51,038 nucleotides of DNA from Bacteroidales bacterium (GCA_023231065.1 JALNWE010000017.1:1-51038); one strand, 5' to 3'. Shown: positions 8,154 through 18,621, numbered from the stretch's first letter. Numbers and translations: made by a program. Notes: generated by a model not told the origin, from the sequence alone.

Positions 8154-11100
8154 ATGAGAAGATCCTATTTCAACCATATTATTTGTCTGCTGGCCATGAT
8201 GGCCGGGATGATATTTTTTCTGAGTGCCGGTTGCCGGAAGCAGGCCCCCATCTTGCGTGTCAACCCGGCATTCCGGGAATATATCCAGGCATTCACCTCG
8301 GGGATGATCTCAACCCGGTCGGTCATCAAGGTAAGACTGGCCGATGATTTTGCCGATACGGTTACTTTTAATATGCCGGTATCAGAAAATTATTTTCATT
8401 TTAAACCTTCCATCCAGGGGAAAACTTACTGGACCGACAGCCGGACCCTTGAATTTCATCCGGATAAACCTTTACCTCAGGACCAGGTATATACAATAGA
8501 ATTTCAACTTTCGAAACTGATCGCGGTTCCGGACTCACTGAAAACAATGGTTTTTCAGGTGCAGACCATGAAGCAGGAAGTTACGGTGACGGTGGATAAT
8601 CACAAAGCTGTTTCCCACTCAGACCTTTCGCGGGAATATCTGACAGGGACCTTGCTGACTTCCGATGTCGCCGATGACCAACCAGTGGAGAATATACTGA
8701 AAGCCAGGCAGGATGGACGGGATCTCCCCATTATATGGTCGCATGATAAAAAGAACCGTTCCCATATTTTTCAGGTTGATTCCATCCGGAGAACCGGATC
8801 GCCTGGCGAAGTAAAGTTGGAATATGATGGGGCTTCCATTGATTCGAAAAGCGAAGGGGCCCTGAAGATCGGAATTCCTTCCCTGGGCGATTTTAAAATG
8901 ATCAGCATACGGAGTTTTCCTGCTGAGCAACCCTGCATTATGATACAGTTTTCCGACCCGCTAAAATCCGACCAGAATCTTGATGGGCTCTTTCGCGTAG
9001 GAAAATACCAGGATCTAAAATATGCCATCGATGATAACCTCCTATGGATATATCTCCCTGAAGCCCAGGATAAAAAAGTAAGGGTATCCCTGGAGCCGGC
9101 TATCCGGAATATTCAGCAAAAGGAATTGGGAAAACGAGTCTTCGAAGATGTTCAATTGGAAAACACCCGGCCAGGCGTCAGATTTATCGGCGATGGCGTG
9201 ATCCTTCCCAGTTCCAATGGCATGTTGCTCCCTTTTGAAGCGGTCAATCTGAACGCCGTGGATATTAAGGTAGTCAGGATATTTGAGAAAAATATCCTTC
9301 AGTTTCTCCAGGTTAATGAGCTGAGCGGAAATTCTGAACTGGCAAGGGTTGGCAGGATCGTTTTAAAAAAGACCATGCCTTTGAAAGGAGTGACCGATTA
9401 TGGAAAGTGGAACCGGTTTTCAATCGACCTTTCAACCCTGATGAAAACGGGACCCGGCGCCATTTATTCAGTGATCCTCGGATTTAAAAAGGAATATTCC
9501 ATGTGGCCCTGTACAATAAACGACTCGCTTCAAAGACAGGAAAGCGAGATGAGCGCTTTCGAAGACCCCGAAAAGGAAAGTGATAAGGACTGGGGTTATT
9601 ACAGCAATTATTATGATGATGATTTCAACAATGGAGGGTGGCGCAATTATAAGTGGGAAGAAAGAGATAACCCTTGCAAAGCGTCCTATTATTTCAATAA
9701 AACCATTAACCGCAACGTATTGGCCTCCGATCTGGGGATCATTGCGAAATCAGGTAATGATGGAGAGTACCGGGTATATGTAACCGACATTGTAAGCTCG
9801 AAACCTTTATTGGGTGTATCGGTGGAATTTTTCAACTTTCAGCTTCAGGGCCTGGGTAAATTGACTACCGACAACGAAGGTATGATCAGTCTTCCTTTAA
9901 AGAAAAAACCTTTTATTCTTGTTGCGAAGACCGGTAAACAAACGGGATATTTGAAATTGACAGATGGCGCCGCATTGTCACTTAGCATGTTTGATGTGAG
10001 TGGAGAACCGGTGCAGAAAGGGATCAAGGGGTATCTGTATGGCGAACGGGGTGTGTGGCGGCCCGGAGATTCCTTGTTCCTGACATTTATTCTGGAAGAT
10101 AAAGCAAAACAACTCCCGGAACACCATCCGGTTAGTTTTTCCCTGATCACTCCTTCGGGTCAGCTAATGAACCGGATTGTCAGGACCTCTTCGACGGGTG
10201 GATTTTACAATTTCAGTACTTGTACATCTCCGGACGCCCCAACAGGGAACTGGCTTGCCAAAGTCGAAGTAGGGGGTGCGGAATTTCAGAAAACACTCAA
10301 GATAGAAACTGTTAAGCCCAATCGGTTAAAGATCAGTTTTGATTTTAAAACTGACCGGCTGATAAAAAACAATATTCCGGCTGCCCTGCTGGAAGCTTCC
10401 TGGCTTACAGGCGCCACGGCACATAACCTGAAAGCAAAGGTGTCGATGACCCTGACCAAATCGGTAACGGCTTTTAATACTTTTTCCGGCTATGTATTTG
10501 ATAATCCCACCGCTGGTTTTGCTGCAGAAAACATCACGGTTTTCGATGGGCGGCTTGATGCATCCGGACGGGCCCTGATCACCCCTAAAATTCATGTCAC
10601 GCATATCGCCCCTGGAGCGCTGAAAGCCAGTTTTGAGACCATGGTCTTTGAAGACGGCGGCGATTTCAGCATCGATCGGTTTACTCTTCCTTTCTATCCA
10701 TATACATCCTATGCCGGAATAAATATTCCTCAACAATTGGGAACTGACCGGGTATTGAGCACAGATCAAACCTATCCGGTCAGCCTGGTCAATGTTGATG
10801 CACGGGGGAAACTGATCCCCGGCAATACTTTGAGAGTTGAAGTATATAAGCTGGATTGGCGTTGGTGGTGGGATGATTCGGAAGAGGGTTCTGCGGATTT
10901 TATTTCTACTGCTTACCTGAAACCGGTCGATTCAGCTGTCCTGAGAACAGTCAACGGAAAAGCAACCTATCCTTTTGAGGTCAGTTATGATGACTGGGGA
11001 AGATATCTGATCAAAGTAACGGATAAATCATCGGGACACACAGCCGGGAAGGTGGTTTATGTGGACTGGCCCGGATATTTCCGGATGCCGGGCGGAGAAA

Positions 11101-13727
11101 AACAGGCAGCAGCCATGTTGACATTAACTACGGATAAAGCGGGATACAAGGTAGGGGATAAGATCAAACTGACCCTTCCTTCCGCTCCTGATGGCAGGGC
11201 TTTGATCACGATAGAGAACGGGTCAAAAGTGTTGAAATCTTTCTGGGCGCCAACTTCAAAAGGAACGACAGGCATCACCCTTGACGCCACCGAAGCGATG
11301 GCCCCCAACTGTTACGTGTTCGTTACCCTGATCCAGCCTCATGCCCAGACCAAAAACGACCTGCCTGTCCGTCTGTATGGTATTGTCGCCGTCCCGGTCG
11401 AGAATCCGGGAACGCATCTTAACCCGCTGGTATCGGTTCAGAAAGAACTGGCGCCCGGGAAAAAAGCCACTATCACGGTAAAAGAACGCAACGGGAAACC
11501 CATGGCCTATACGCTGGCTGTAGTGGACGACGGTTTGCTTGATCTCACCCGCTTCAAAACACCTGATCCCTGGAACGTATTTTATGCGCGGGAAGCATTG
11601 GGCGTTAAAACCTGGGACCTGTATGATCAGGTAATTGGCGCTTACAGCGGGGAGCTTCAGCGGATCCTGAGCATCGGTGGCGACCAGGAAGGGGCGGTTA
11701 AAGGAACCTTGAAAGCCAATCGTTTTGTCCCCATGGTGAAGTTTCTGGGTCCGTTTGAATTGAAAAAAGGAGAGAACCGTACCCATTCGTTTATCATGCC
11801 ACAGTATATCGGGTCTGTTCGGGTAATGGTGGTTGCCGGTAAAAATGGCGCCTATGGGACAGATGAAAAAACCGTAAAAGTGAAAAAACCACTAATGGTA
11901 TTGGGAACATTACCGAGGGTTGCCGGGCCCGGTGAAAACCTGAAACTTCCGGTCAGTGTATTTGCCCTGGACCGGACCATAAAAAATGTAAAGGTTGAAA
12001 TCGAAGTCAATTCCATGTTCAGCATTGCCGGCAACAGCAAACAACAAATTACCTTCGTTGAAACAGGAGATCAGTTGGTAACGTTCGATCTGAATGTAAA
12101 ACAAGCTACCGGGATTGGTAAGGTAAGAATCGTCGCCTATAGCGGCAGTGTAAGCGCTGATCATGAAATTGAAATAGAGATCCGAAATCCCAACCAAAGG
12201 ATTATCAATGTACAGCAAAAAGTCATTCCTCCCGGTGGAACCTGGAATGCCTTCTGCACCGCTGAAGGAATTGCAGGAACCAATTCCGGTACCCTGGAAA
12301 TTTCGTCCATACCTCCATTCAACCTTGATTCAAGGCTTGAATTTCTGATAAAATACCCATATGGTTGTTTGGAACAGACCGTGTCAGCCGTGTTCCCACA
12401 ATTATATCTATCGGATATAATAAGTCTTTCAGAAAAAAGAATGAAAGAAACAGGGCAAAACATCCGGACGGCAATCCAACGAATGAAATCTTTCCAATTA
12501 GCCAACGGTGGAATGTCATATTGGCCTGGAGGGACCTATGCCGATGACTGGGCTACCAACTATGCCGGCCATTTCATGCTTGAGGCTGAACGCAAAGGAT
12601 ATGCCTTACCGGTTACTTTTTTGACCGGATGGAAAGAGTTCCAACGGCAAAAAGCGGTTTCCTGGAATGTCAATGCCGATTATTTCAATGATGATCTGGT
12701 ACAGGCATACAGGTTATATACCCTGGCGCTTGCAAGGGCCCCTGAACTGGGCTCAATGAACCGGTTGCTTGAATACAGGGATCTTTCACCCGCGGCTCGT
12801 TGGCAATTGGCTGCCGCATACCAGGTCGCCGGTAAAAATGAAATCGCCCTGCAATTGATTAATCGCGCTTCGAAGGATATTAAACCCTACCGGGAATTAT
12901 CCGGTACTTTTGGCTCTGATCTGCGCGATAAAGCCATGATCGTTAACACATTGTGCAAAATGAACATGAAAACGAAAGCAGCGCCATTGGCCAAAGAGAT
13001 TGCCACTGCCCTGGGCAGCGAAACCTGGTACAGCACTCAGTCAACCGCTTTTGCCTTGATGGCTATGGCAGAATTTTCAGGAAAAACTTCAGGTAACGGA
13101 ATCCTGGCTTCCTTCAAACTGAATTCAGGGCCGGCCGTAGAAATCAATACAAAAGATCCGGTTTCTGTAAACCCTGTTGAGGTTCAGCCAGGGAAAAAAG
13201 GTGTTGTCCAGGTTACAAACAAAGGGAAAAACATCTTGTATGCACGGGTGATTGTCACCGGAATTCCCGGATTTGAAGCGCCCAAAGTTGCGGCTCATGA
13301 CCTGACAATGAAAGTGGTTTATAAATCTGTCAGGGGTGAGGCCCTGCAACCATGGAAACTATCGCAGGGAACCCATTTTATTGCAGAGGTGACCGTCTCT
13401 AATCCCGGATTAAGGGGAAATTACCAGCAATTGGCGCTGACACAGGTTTTTCCTTCCGGATGGGAGATCATCAATGCCCGGACCAGCGACCTTGCCCAGA
13501 CAAAAACAGAGGCGTTGGCTTTCAATTACCAGGATATACGTGACGACAAGGTTTATACTCATTTTGACCTGAATGCTTCCCGGTCAAAGACATTCAAGGT
13601 AATGTTGATGGCTGCCTATACCGGAAAGTTTTATTTACCGGCAGTTTCCTGTGAAGCGATGTACGATAATTCCGTCAATGCCCGTATTCCGGGAGGATGG
13701 GTTGAGGTGATATCCGCGGGAAAATGA
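8154..13727 (+). CDS. Bacterial alpha-2-macroglobulin lipoprotein (YfhM-like)
   Basis: A giant 1857-residue protease trap anchored in the cell envelope. The signal peptide ends in lipobox LSAGC with lipidated Cys27. Many macroglobulin-type beta-sandwich domains follow, including the bait/MG segment YLYGERGVWRPGDSLFLTFI typical of A2M domains. The thioester motif is intact, YGCLEQT, with Cys1405 and Gln1408, followed by the alpha-toroid domain (GGMSYWPGG). By family knowledge, cleavage of the bait region by an invading protease exposes the thioester, which traps the protease. The stop codon overlaps the start of pbpC by 4 bp (ATGA), so the two are translationally coupled. This pairing recurs in many bacteria and is taken to link periplasmic defence with peptidoglycan repair. 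Length is typical. Confidence 0.95.
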   Translation: MRRSYFNHIICLLAMMAGMIFFLSAGCRKQAPILRVNPAFREYIQAFTSGMISTRSVIKVRLADDFADTVTFNMPVSENYFHFKPSIQGKTYWTDSRTLEFHPDKPLPQDQVYTIEFQLSKLIAVPDSLKTMVFQVQTMKQEVTVTVDNHKAVSHSDLSREYLTGTLLTSDVADDQPVENILKARQDGRDLPIIWSHDKKNRSHIFQVDSIRRTGSPGEVKLEYDGASIDSKSEGALKIGIPSLGDFKMISIRSFPAEQPCIMIQFSDPLKSDQNLDGLFRVGKYQDLKYAIDDNLLWIYLPEAQDKKVRVSLEPAIRNIQQKELGKRVFEDVQLENTRPGVRFIGDGVILPSSNGMLLPFEAVNLNAVDIKVVRIFEKNILQFLQVNELSGNSELARVGRIVLKKTMPLKGVTDYGKWNRFSIDLSTLMKTGPGAIYSVILGFKKEYSMWPCTINDSLQRQESEMSAFEDPEKESDKDWGYYSNYYDDDFNNGGWRNYKWEERDNPCKASYYFNKTINRNVLASDLGIIAKSGNDGEYRVYVTDIVSSKPLLGVSVEFFNFQLQGLGKLTTDNEGMISLPLKKKPFILVAKTGKQTGYLKLTDGAALSLSMFDVSGEPVQKGIKGYLYGERGVWRPGDSLFLTFILEDKAKQLPEHHPVSFSLITPSGQLMNRIVRTSSTGGFYNFSTCTSPDAPTGNWLAKVEVGGAEFQKTLKIETVKPNRLKISFDFKTDRLIKNNIPAALLEASWLTGATAHNLKAKVSMTLTKSVTAFNTFSGYVFDNPTAGFAAENITVFDGRLDASGRALITPKIHVTHIAPGALKASFETMVFEDGGDFSIDRFTLPFYPYTSYAGINIPQQLGTDRVLSTDQTYPVSLVNVDARGKLIPGNTLRVEVYKLDWRWWWDDSEEGSADFISTAYLKPVDSAVLRTVNGKATYPFEVSYDDWGRYLIKVTDKSSGHTAGKVVYVDWPGYFRMPGGEKQAAAMLTLTTDKAGYKVGDKIKLTLPSAPDGRALITIENGSKVLKSFWAPTSKGTTGITLDATEAMAPNCYVFVTLIQPHAQTKNDLPVRLYGIVAVPVENPGTHLNPLVSVQKELAPGKKATITVKERNGKPMAYTLAVVDDGLLDLTRFKTPDPWNVFYAREALGVKTWDLYDQVIGAYSGELQRILSIGGDQEGAVKGTLKANRFVPMVKFLGPFELKKGENRTHSFIMPQYIGSVRVMVVAGKNGAYGTDEKTVKVKKPLMVLGTLPRVAGPGENLKLPVSVFALDRTIKNVKVEIEVNSMFSIAGNSKQQITFVETGDQLVTFDLNVKQATGIGKVRIVAYSGSVSADHEIEIEIRNPNQRIINVQQKVIPPGGTWNAFCTAEGIAGTNSGTLEISSIPPFNLDSRLEFLIKYPYGCLEQTVSAVFPQLYLSDIISLSEKRMKETGQNIRTAIQRMKSFQLANGGMSYWPGGTYADDWATNYAGHFMLEAERKGYALPVTFLTGWKEFQRQKAVSWNVNADYFNDDLVQAYRLYTLALARAPELGSMNRLLEYRDLSPAARWQLAAAYQVAGKNEIALQLINRASKDIKPYRELSGTFGSDLRDKAMIVNTLCKMNMKTKAAPLAKEIATALGSETWYSTQSTAFALMAMAEFSGKTSGNGILASFKLNSGPAVEINTKDPVSVNPVEVQPGKKGVVQVTNKGKNILYARVIVTGIPGFEAPKVAAHDLTMKVVYKSVRGEALQPWKLSQGTHFIAEVTVSNPGLRGNYQQLALTQVFPSGWEIINARTSDLAQTKTEALAFNYQDIRDDKVYTHFDLNASRSKTFKVMLMAAYTGKFYLPAVSCEAMYDNSVNARIPGGWVEVISAGK

Positions 13728-16132
13728 TCTGGTTGCCGGGGTTTATCCGTCGATGGAAAGAAAAACTGTCCCCACAGAGGAAGCGCTGGCTTTACCTGAT
13801 GACAGTCCTCTTTATTTTACTGGTATTCTTTTACTGGCGATGGTTACCAAGGCCCCTGTTTGATGATCCTGCTTCTACTGTTTTATCAGATTGTAACGGT
13901 CAGCTTTTAGGCGCCAGGTTGGCTGCTGATCAGCAATGGCGGTTCCCGGAGATAGATGAGGTCCCCGAGAAATTCAAGATTGCCATTATCCATTATGAAG
14001 ACCGCTATTTTAGGTATCATCCCGGGTTTAATCCCGTAGCGCTTGTCAGGGCTGCTTTACTGAACATCAGGCAGCGCCGGATCATAAGCGGAGGAAGCAC
14101 CATTACCATGCAGGTGATCAGGTTATCGCGGAAAAACAAAGCCCGGACTTACCTGGAAAAGATCCGGGAAATATTATTGGCCTTCCGTTTGGAACTAGGA
14201 AACAGTAAAGCTCATATTTTAAGGTTATATGCCTCGCATGCTCCTTTCGGGGGAAATGTAGTAGGTCTGGAAGCAGCGGCCTGGCGTTATTTCGGGGTTC
14301 CCGCCAGCCAATTATCATGGGCTGAAGCAGCTACCCTGGCTGTGTTACCAAACAGTCCGGGTATGATCTATCCCGGTAAAAACCCACAGCAGTTGTTAGT
14401 TAAGCGCAACCACTTATTAGATCTTTTACAGGAAAGGAATGTGATTGATAAAAATACGTGGATACTGGCAAAAAGTGAAAAACTCCCCGAAAAACCATTC
14501 CCGTTGCCACAATCAGCCCCGCACTTACTGGATCGGATGATCCGCGAAGGATTCCAGGGAACAAAGATCGTAACCACCCTGGACGCTACCCTTCAGGAAA
14601 GGGTTAATACCATCCTGAATATTCACTACACCAACCTTTCGGCCAACGAAATACACAATGTTGCCGCGCTGGTGATGGATGTCAATTCGGGGGCAGTATT
14701 GTCTTATTGTGGGAACATCCTAACCAATAATTCACAGGAGCATGGGAACAGCGTCGATATCATTGCTTCTCCTCGAAGTACAGGCAGCATATTGAAGCCC
14801 TTTCTTTATGCCGCGATGTTAACCGATGGACTGCTGTTGCCAAACACCCTTGTTCCTGATATTCCCATGCAAATTGGGGGGTTCATCCCCGAAAATTATA
14901 ATCTTACATACGATGGCGCTGTCCCTGCAAAACGGGCCCTTTCCCGTTCACTGAATATTCCCGCCGTAAAAATGCTGCAAACTTATGGATATGCGCGGTT
15001 TTATTCCCTGCTCCGGAAAATTGGGATGACAACCCTGACTAAACCGGCCGATCATTACGGGTTGTCGCTGATTTTAGGCGGAGCCGAAGGTACACTTTGG
15101 GATCTGGCAGGAATGTACGCTTCTATGGCCAGGACGTTGGACCATTTTTCGGGTAACGGGAACGGGTATTCAAGAACTGATTTTCATCCGCCAATACTGA
15201 CCGGGAAAAAGAATGCAAAATCGATCTCCTTGCGCGACCGTAATTCCTGGTTCGATGCCGGATCCATCTGGCTGACTTTCGAAGCCATGGTCGAAGTGGC
15301 CCGTCCGGATGAAGAGCAGCAATGGCAGACTTTCTCTTCTTCACATAAGATAGCCTGGAAAACCGGAACCAGTTTCGGAAACCGTGATGCCTGGTCCATC
15401 GGAATTACTCCCGAATATGTTGTTGCAGTATGGGTTGGCAATGCTTCAGGAGAAGGTCGGCCAGGACTTACCGGCATAGGTATGGCAGCCCCTATCCTGT
15501 TCGATATTTTTAAAACATTGCCCTCGACTACCTGGTTCAGGATGCCCATAGAAGCCATGGTAATGACGCCTGTTTGCGGATACAGCGGATACCGTGCATC
15601 CTCCATCTGTGAAATCACCGATACCTTATGGATACCCAAAAGCGGAATGAAGACAGCTTCGTGCCCATTCCATCAGATGGTCCATCTGGATAAGACAGGC
15701 CAGTGGCAGGTTCATTCCGGTTGTGAATCCCCGGAAAACATGCAGCATGTAGCATGGTTTGTATTGCCTCCGGTACAGGAATGGTATTTCCGGAATAAAA
15801 ATCCCTTTTATAAACCATTGCCTCCTTTCAGATCTGATTGCGAAACAGGATCAGATAGAAAAAACATGGAAATCATTTACCCAAAAAACAACAGCCGGAT
15901 TTATATCCCGGTTGATCTCGATGGGAAACCAGGTTACGCCATTATCAAGGTAGCACACCGGAATACTAAGTGCATGGTTTACTGGCATCTGGATGAAAAA
16001 TTTCTGGGAACTACCACCGAAATCCATCAAATGGCTATTTCGCCAGGACCGGGGGCTCACCGGCTGACCCTGGTAGATCAAAACGGAGAAACCCTGACCT
16101 GCCGGTTTAACGTGATGACAAAGGAAAAATAG
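13724..16132 (+). CDS. pbpC: Penicillin-binding protein 1C (bifunctional transglycosylase/transpeptidase)
   Basis: An 802-residue class A PBP anchored by one N-terminal helix (about residues 20-42). The GT51 domain has the catalytic Glu92 in HYEDRYF and the GGSTITMQV motif, and polymerises lipid II. The transpeptidase domain carries SILK (Ser355, Lys358), SLN (Ser409, Asn411) and KTG (546-548). A C-terminal biPBP_C beta domain follows from about residue 715. It overlaps the macroglobulin gene by 4 bp. The three penicillin-binding motifs are all intact, so the enzyme is predicted to be active, although E. coli PBP1C shows little transpeptidase activity in vivo. Together with the macroglobulin it is proposed to repair wall damage after breach. 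Confidence 0.95.
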   Translation: MIWLPGFIRRWKEKLSPQRKRWLYLMTVLFILLVFFYWRWLPRPLFDDPASTVLSDCNGQLLGARLAADQQWRFPEIDEVPEKFKIAIIHYEDRYFRYHPGFNPVALVRAALLNIRQRRIISGGSTITMQVIRLSRKNKARTYLEKIREILLAFRLELGNSKAHILRLYASHAPFGGNVVGLEAAAWRYFGVPASQLSWAEAATLAVLPNSPGMIYPGKNPQQLLVKRNHLLDLLQERNVIDKNTWILAKSEKLPEKPFPLPQSAPHLLDRMIREGFQGTKIVTTLDATLQERVNTILNIHYTNLSANEIHNVAALVMDVNSGAVLSYCGNILTNNSQEHGNSVDIIASPRSTGSILKPFLYAAMLTDGLLLPNTLVPDIPMQIGGFIPENYNLTYDGAVPAKRALSRSLNIPAVKMLQTYGYARFYSLLRKIGMTTLTKPADHYGLSLILGGAEGTLWDLAGMYASMARTLDHFSGNGNGYSRTDFHPPILTGKKNAKSISLRDRNSWFDAGSIWLTFEAMVEVARPDEEQQWQTFSSSHKIAWKTGTSFGNRDAWSIGITPEYVVAVWVGNASGEGRPGLTGIGMAAPILFDIFKTLPSTTWFRMPIEAMVMTPVCGYSGYRASSICEITDTLWIPKSGMKTASCPFHQMVHLDKTGQWQVHSGCESPENMQHVAWFVLPPVQEWYFRNKNPFYKPLPPFRSDCETGSDRKNMEIIYPKNNSRIYIPVDLDGKPGYAIIKVAHRNTKCMVYWHLDEKFLGTTTEIHQMAISPGPGAHRLTLVDQNGETLTCRFNVMTKEK

Positions 16133-16178
16133 TGACCATTTCTCCATTTTCTTTATCTTTACAGGTAAATCATAACCC

Positions 16179-17228
16179 ATGATCCTTGTTACAGGCGGAA
16201 CAGGCCTTCTTGGCTCCCATTTACTATTCGACCTCGTTCAATCAGGTAAACCCGTACGTGCCATCAAACGTAAAAACAGCGACACAAACATGGTTGCAAA
16301 GATATTTTCCTATTATATTCCGGATGCCCGTGATCTGGCTTCTGAAATTCAATGGGTTGAAGCTGACCTTCTGGATTTTGGAGCCATGGAGGATGCCCTG
16401 GAAGGAATAACCGAAATCTATCATGCCGGCGCTGTGGTATCTTTTTATCCCAAAGATCACAAGGCCATGCTGAAGGTCAACATTGAGGGGACGGCCAATC
16501 TTGTGAACCAGGCCATCGACCACAAAGTTGAGAAATTTTGCTATGTCAGCTCGGTTGCGACCATGGGAAGAGCTGAAAATAATGGACTTACAAGCGAAGA
16601 AACTTATTGGGTAACCTCCCGGAAAAATTCTGTTTACAGCATCAGTAAATATGGCGCTGAACGGGAGGTCTGGAGAGGTATGGAAGAAGGATTGAAGGCG
16701 GTGATCATAAATCCTTCCGTCATTCTCGGACCGGGTTTCTGGAACGATAACTCAGGCCTTTTTCGTCTGGTATGGGAAGGATTAAAATACTATACCCAGG
16801 GCGTCAATGGTTACGTGGATGTCAGGGATATAGTGAAAGCCATGACCGGTTTGATGGATAACAACATTTTTGGTCAACGGTTTATTTGTTCCTCTGAAAA
16901 TGTATCCTATAAAGATTTTTTTACAATGATCGCCAAATATCTTCATAAACCGGCTCCTTCTGTCAATGTTCCCATGGCGCTCACCTCCCTTGCCTGGCGT
17001 GTGGAAACCATCCGGGCTTTCCTGACCGGTTCAAAACCTGAAGTTACCAGGGAAATGGCAATAACCACCACACAGAAATACACCTATACCCATGAGAAAT
17101 TATGCCAGACACTCAATTTTAAATTCCGGCCGGTAGAAGAATCTATCCGGGAAATCTGCGGCTTTTTTCTCCAGGATCACGAAAAACAGCCTACCGGATC
17201 AGGTTCCGGTAATGATAATAACGGGTAA
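16179..17228 (+). CDS. NAD-dependent epimerase/dehydratase (extended SDR)
   Basis: A 349-residue extended short-chain dehydrogenase with the Rossmann nucleotide motif TGGTGLLG at residues 5-12 and the catalytic Tyr153-x-x-x-Lys157 (YSISK). It resembles dihydroflavonol-4-reductase/3-beta-HSD-like members, which act on varied nucleotide sugars or small carbonyl substrates; the substrate cannot be deduced here. It lies 46 bp after pbpC and may be cotranscribed. The last 11 codons overlap the 3' end of the convergent mltF-like gene, giving a low-complexity GSGSGNDNNG tail, probably a result of the overlap rather than a functional element. Confidence 0.88.
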   Translation: MILVTGGTGLLGSHLLFDLVQSGKPVRAIKRKNSDTNMVAKIFSYYIPDARDLASEIQWVEADLLDFGAMEDALEGITEIYHAGAVVSFYPKDHKAMLKVNIEGTANLVNQAIDHKVEKFCYVSSVATMGRAENNGLTSEETYWVTSRKNSVYSISKYGAEREVWRGMEEGLKAVIINPSVILGPGFWNDNSGLFRLVWEGLKYYTQGVNGYVDVRDIVKAMTGLMDNNIFGQRFICSSENVSYKDFFTMIAKYLHKPAPSVNVPMALTSLAWRVETIRAFLTGSKPEVTREMAITTTQKYTYTHEKLCQTLNFKFRPVEESIREICGFFLQDHEKQPTGSGSGNDNNG

Positions 17229-18612
17229 TGATGTTATCAACAAATCCTTCTGTCTTATAATCAATAGGATAGGTGCTGGCGCTATCGGGTTTCATCTGAG
17301 GATCTTTTTTTGAACGTCGCAGAAGGTAATAGTCTACATGCCGGTTCCACTTGTTTTTGTCTTTTCCGAATTGTTCGGCTTTTTCGCGGGCTGCCAGTAC
17401 ACGCCCGATCCCAACGTTATAAGCGGCCAAAACAAAATACACCCGTTCACAGGGATCGGAAATCTCTTCGGGGAGCTGAGCGTCTAAATAACGGAGATAT
17501 TTGATCCCGCCGGAAATCTGACGGGCGGGTGTTGACATACTGTCAATACCAAATTTGGCGGCAGTTTCAGGGATCAGTTGCATTAATCCAATGGCATTGT
17601 GCGTTGAAATCTGCCCCTGCCGGAAATTTGATTCTTCATATACCAGCGAAGCTATCAACCGCCAATCCCAGTAAACAAGCTTGCTTTGCTCCCGGAAAAT
17701 ATCATCATAAGGAGAAAGGCAACATCCGCTCACCGAGAAATAATCACTTTGCATAGAATTAACAACCCGCTGATTGTCAAAATATTCAAGATAATTCTTT
17801 TTCAATTCCCCGGAGGATTTATAGGCTCCCAGCCATTTGTTGATCTCGGTCAGCAACGTATCAGAGGCATGGGTAACACCCCAACTGTATTTAAAATGAG
17901 GATAGGCAACTACCGAAACATCTATATTCCGGTAATATCGTTTATAAACGCGGGCTACATTTTCCTGACAAAGCGCATAACGGATCTCCCCTTTCGATAC
18001 TTTAAGGATCAGATCCTCCTGGCTTATCTCCGGAATTTCTTTTAATATGGCTTTTCTCCCCGATTGACGATAGATCAAATGGTAGAAAGAGGATAAATAA
18101 GGATTCTCACGGACAAATAATGTGTCTTTTGGAAATTCTTTGATCGATTTAACGAAAGAGGCGCCATCCTTATTTCTGCCCTGTAAAGACCGCTGGACCA
18201 GGACCAGACGGGTTTCACCGAATGGATTTGAAAACTGTACCCGTTTTTTACCATCAAAAGTTACCGGGAGATTCAAAGCGATCAGATCCGCGGCATTGTT
18301 CCTCAGGTAATATTCCAGTGTGGAAACTTTATTGCTTGAAATAATCTTGAGTGGTACCCCCAGATATTTTGAAAATGCTTCGAGCAGCATTAGCTGGTAG
18401 CCCATCGGTTCCCCGCGGTAAACAAAATAGTTTAAGGTATTCTGATCGGTCAGGGCGATCAGGTAACCCCTTTCCCTGATCCTCCGGATCGCATCTTTTT
18501 GCTCTTCTTCATAATGAAAAAGGCTACGGGTAAGCCAACCGGCAATGGCAATAATGATCACCCCCCAAAACAAGGTCCGAAAAATGACGCTTTTCTTTGT
18601 TTTTGCGTTCAA
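17191..18612 (-). CDS. MltF-like membrane-bound lytic transglycosylase
   Basis: A 473-residue protein with an N-terminal signal anchor (about residues 10-30), a periplasmic solute-binding-like domain (SBP_bac_3, about 35-285: GYLIALTDQN, then GEPMGYQLMLLEAF) and a C-terminal SLT lysozyme-like domain. The predicted catalytic Glu327 lies in YEESNF, followed by GLMQLIPETAAKFG and the AAYNVGIGRV motif. This is the MltF architecture; the enzyme cleaves peptidoglycan to 1,6-anhydro products. It begins 9 bp after the last permease of the exporter operon, so it may be read through from there, but the functional link is unclear. It overlaps the convergent SDR gene by 38 bp, and a 7-bp-stem hairpin lies in that overlap. 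Confidence 0.9.
   Translation of the reverse strand: MNAKTKKSVIFRTLFWGVIIIAIAGWLTRSLFHYEEEQKDAIRRIRERGYLIALTDQNTLNYFVYRGEPMGYQLMLLEAFSKYLGVPLKIISSNKVSTLEYYLRNNAADLIALNLPVTFDGKKRVQFSNPFGETRLVLVQRSLQGRNKDGASFVKSIKEFPKDTLFVRENPYLSSFYHLIYRQSGRKAILKEIPEISQEDLILKVSKGEIRYALCQENVARVYKRYYRNIDVSVVAYPHFKYSWGVTHASDTLLTEINKWLGAYKSSGELKKNYLEYFDNQRVVNSMQSDYFSVSGCCLSPYDDIFREQSKLVYWDWRLIASLVYEESNFRQGQISTHNAIGLMQLIPETAAKFGIDSMSTPARQISGGIKYLRYLDAQLPEEISDPCERVYFVLAAYNVGIGRVLAAREKAEQFGKDKNKWNRHVDYYLLRRSKKDPQMKPDSASTYPIDYKTEGFVDNIITRYYHYRNLIR
17192..17211. terminator. Hairpin in the convergent gene overlap
   Basis: TACCGGA (17192-17198) and TCCGGTA (17205-17211) form a perfect 7-bp stem around a 6-base loop. The palindrome lies within the overlap of the SDR and mltF-like reading frames and includes part of the mltF stop codon. 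It could act as a bidirectional terminator. No strong T-tract is seen on either side, so this is tentative. Confidence 0.4.
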
Positions 18613-18621
18613 CTTATGGAA

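Noticed and set aside
11256..11786. 176-codon open frame on the minus strand inside the macroglobulin gene
   Set aside because: It lies wholly within the strong A2M coding frame, has no recognisable domain and no promoter; a shadow frame.
15184..15639. 151-codon frame antisense to pbpC
   Set aside because: Covers the transpeptidase KTG region of pbpC, which is certain; shadow.
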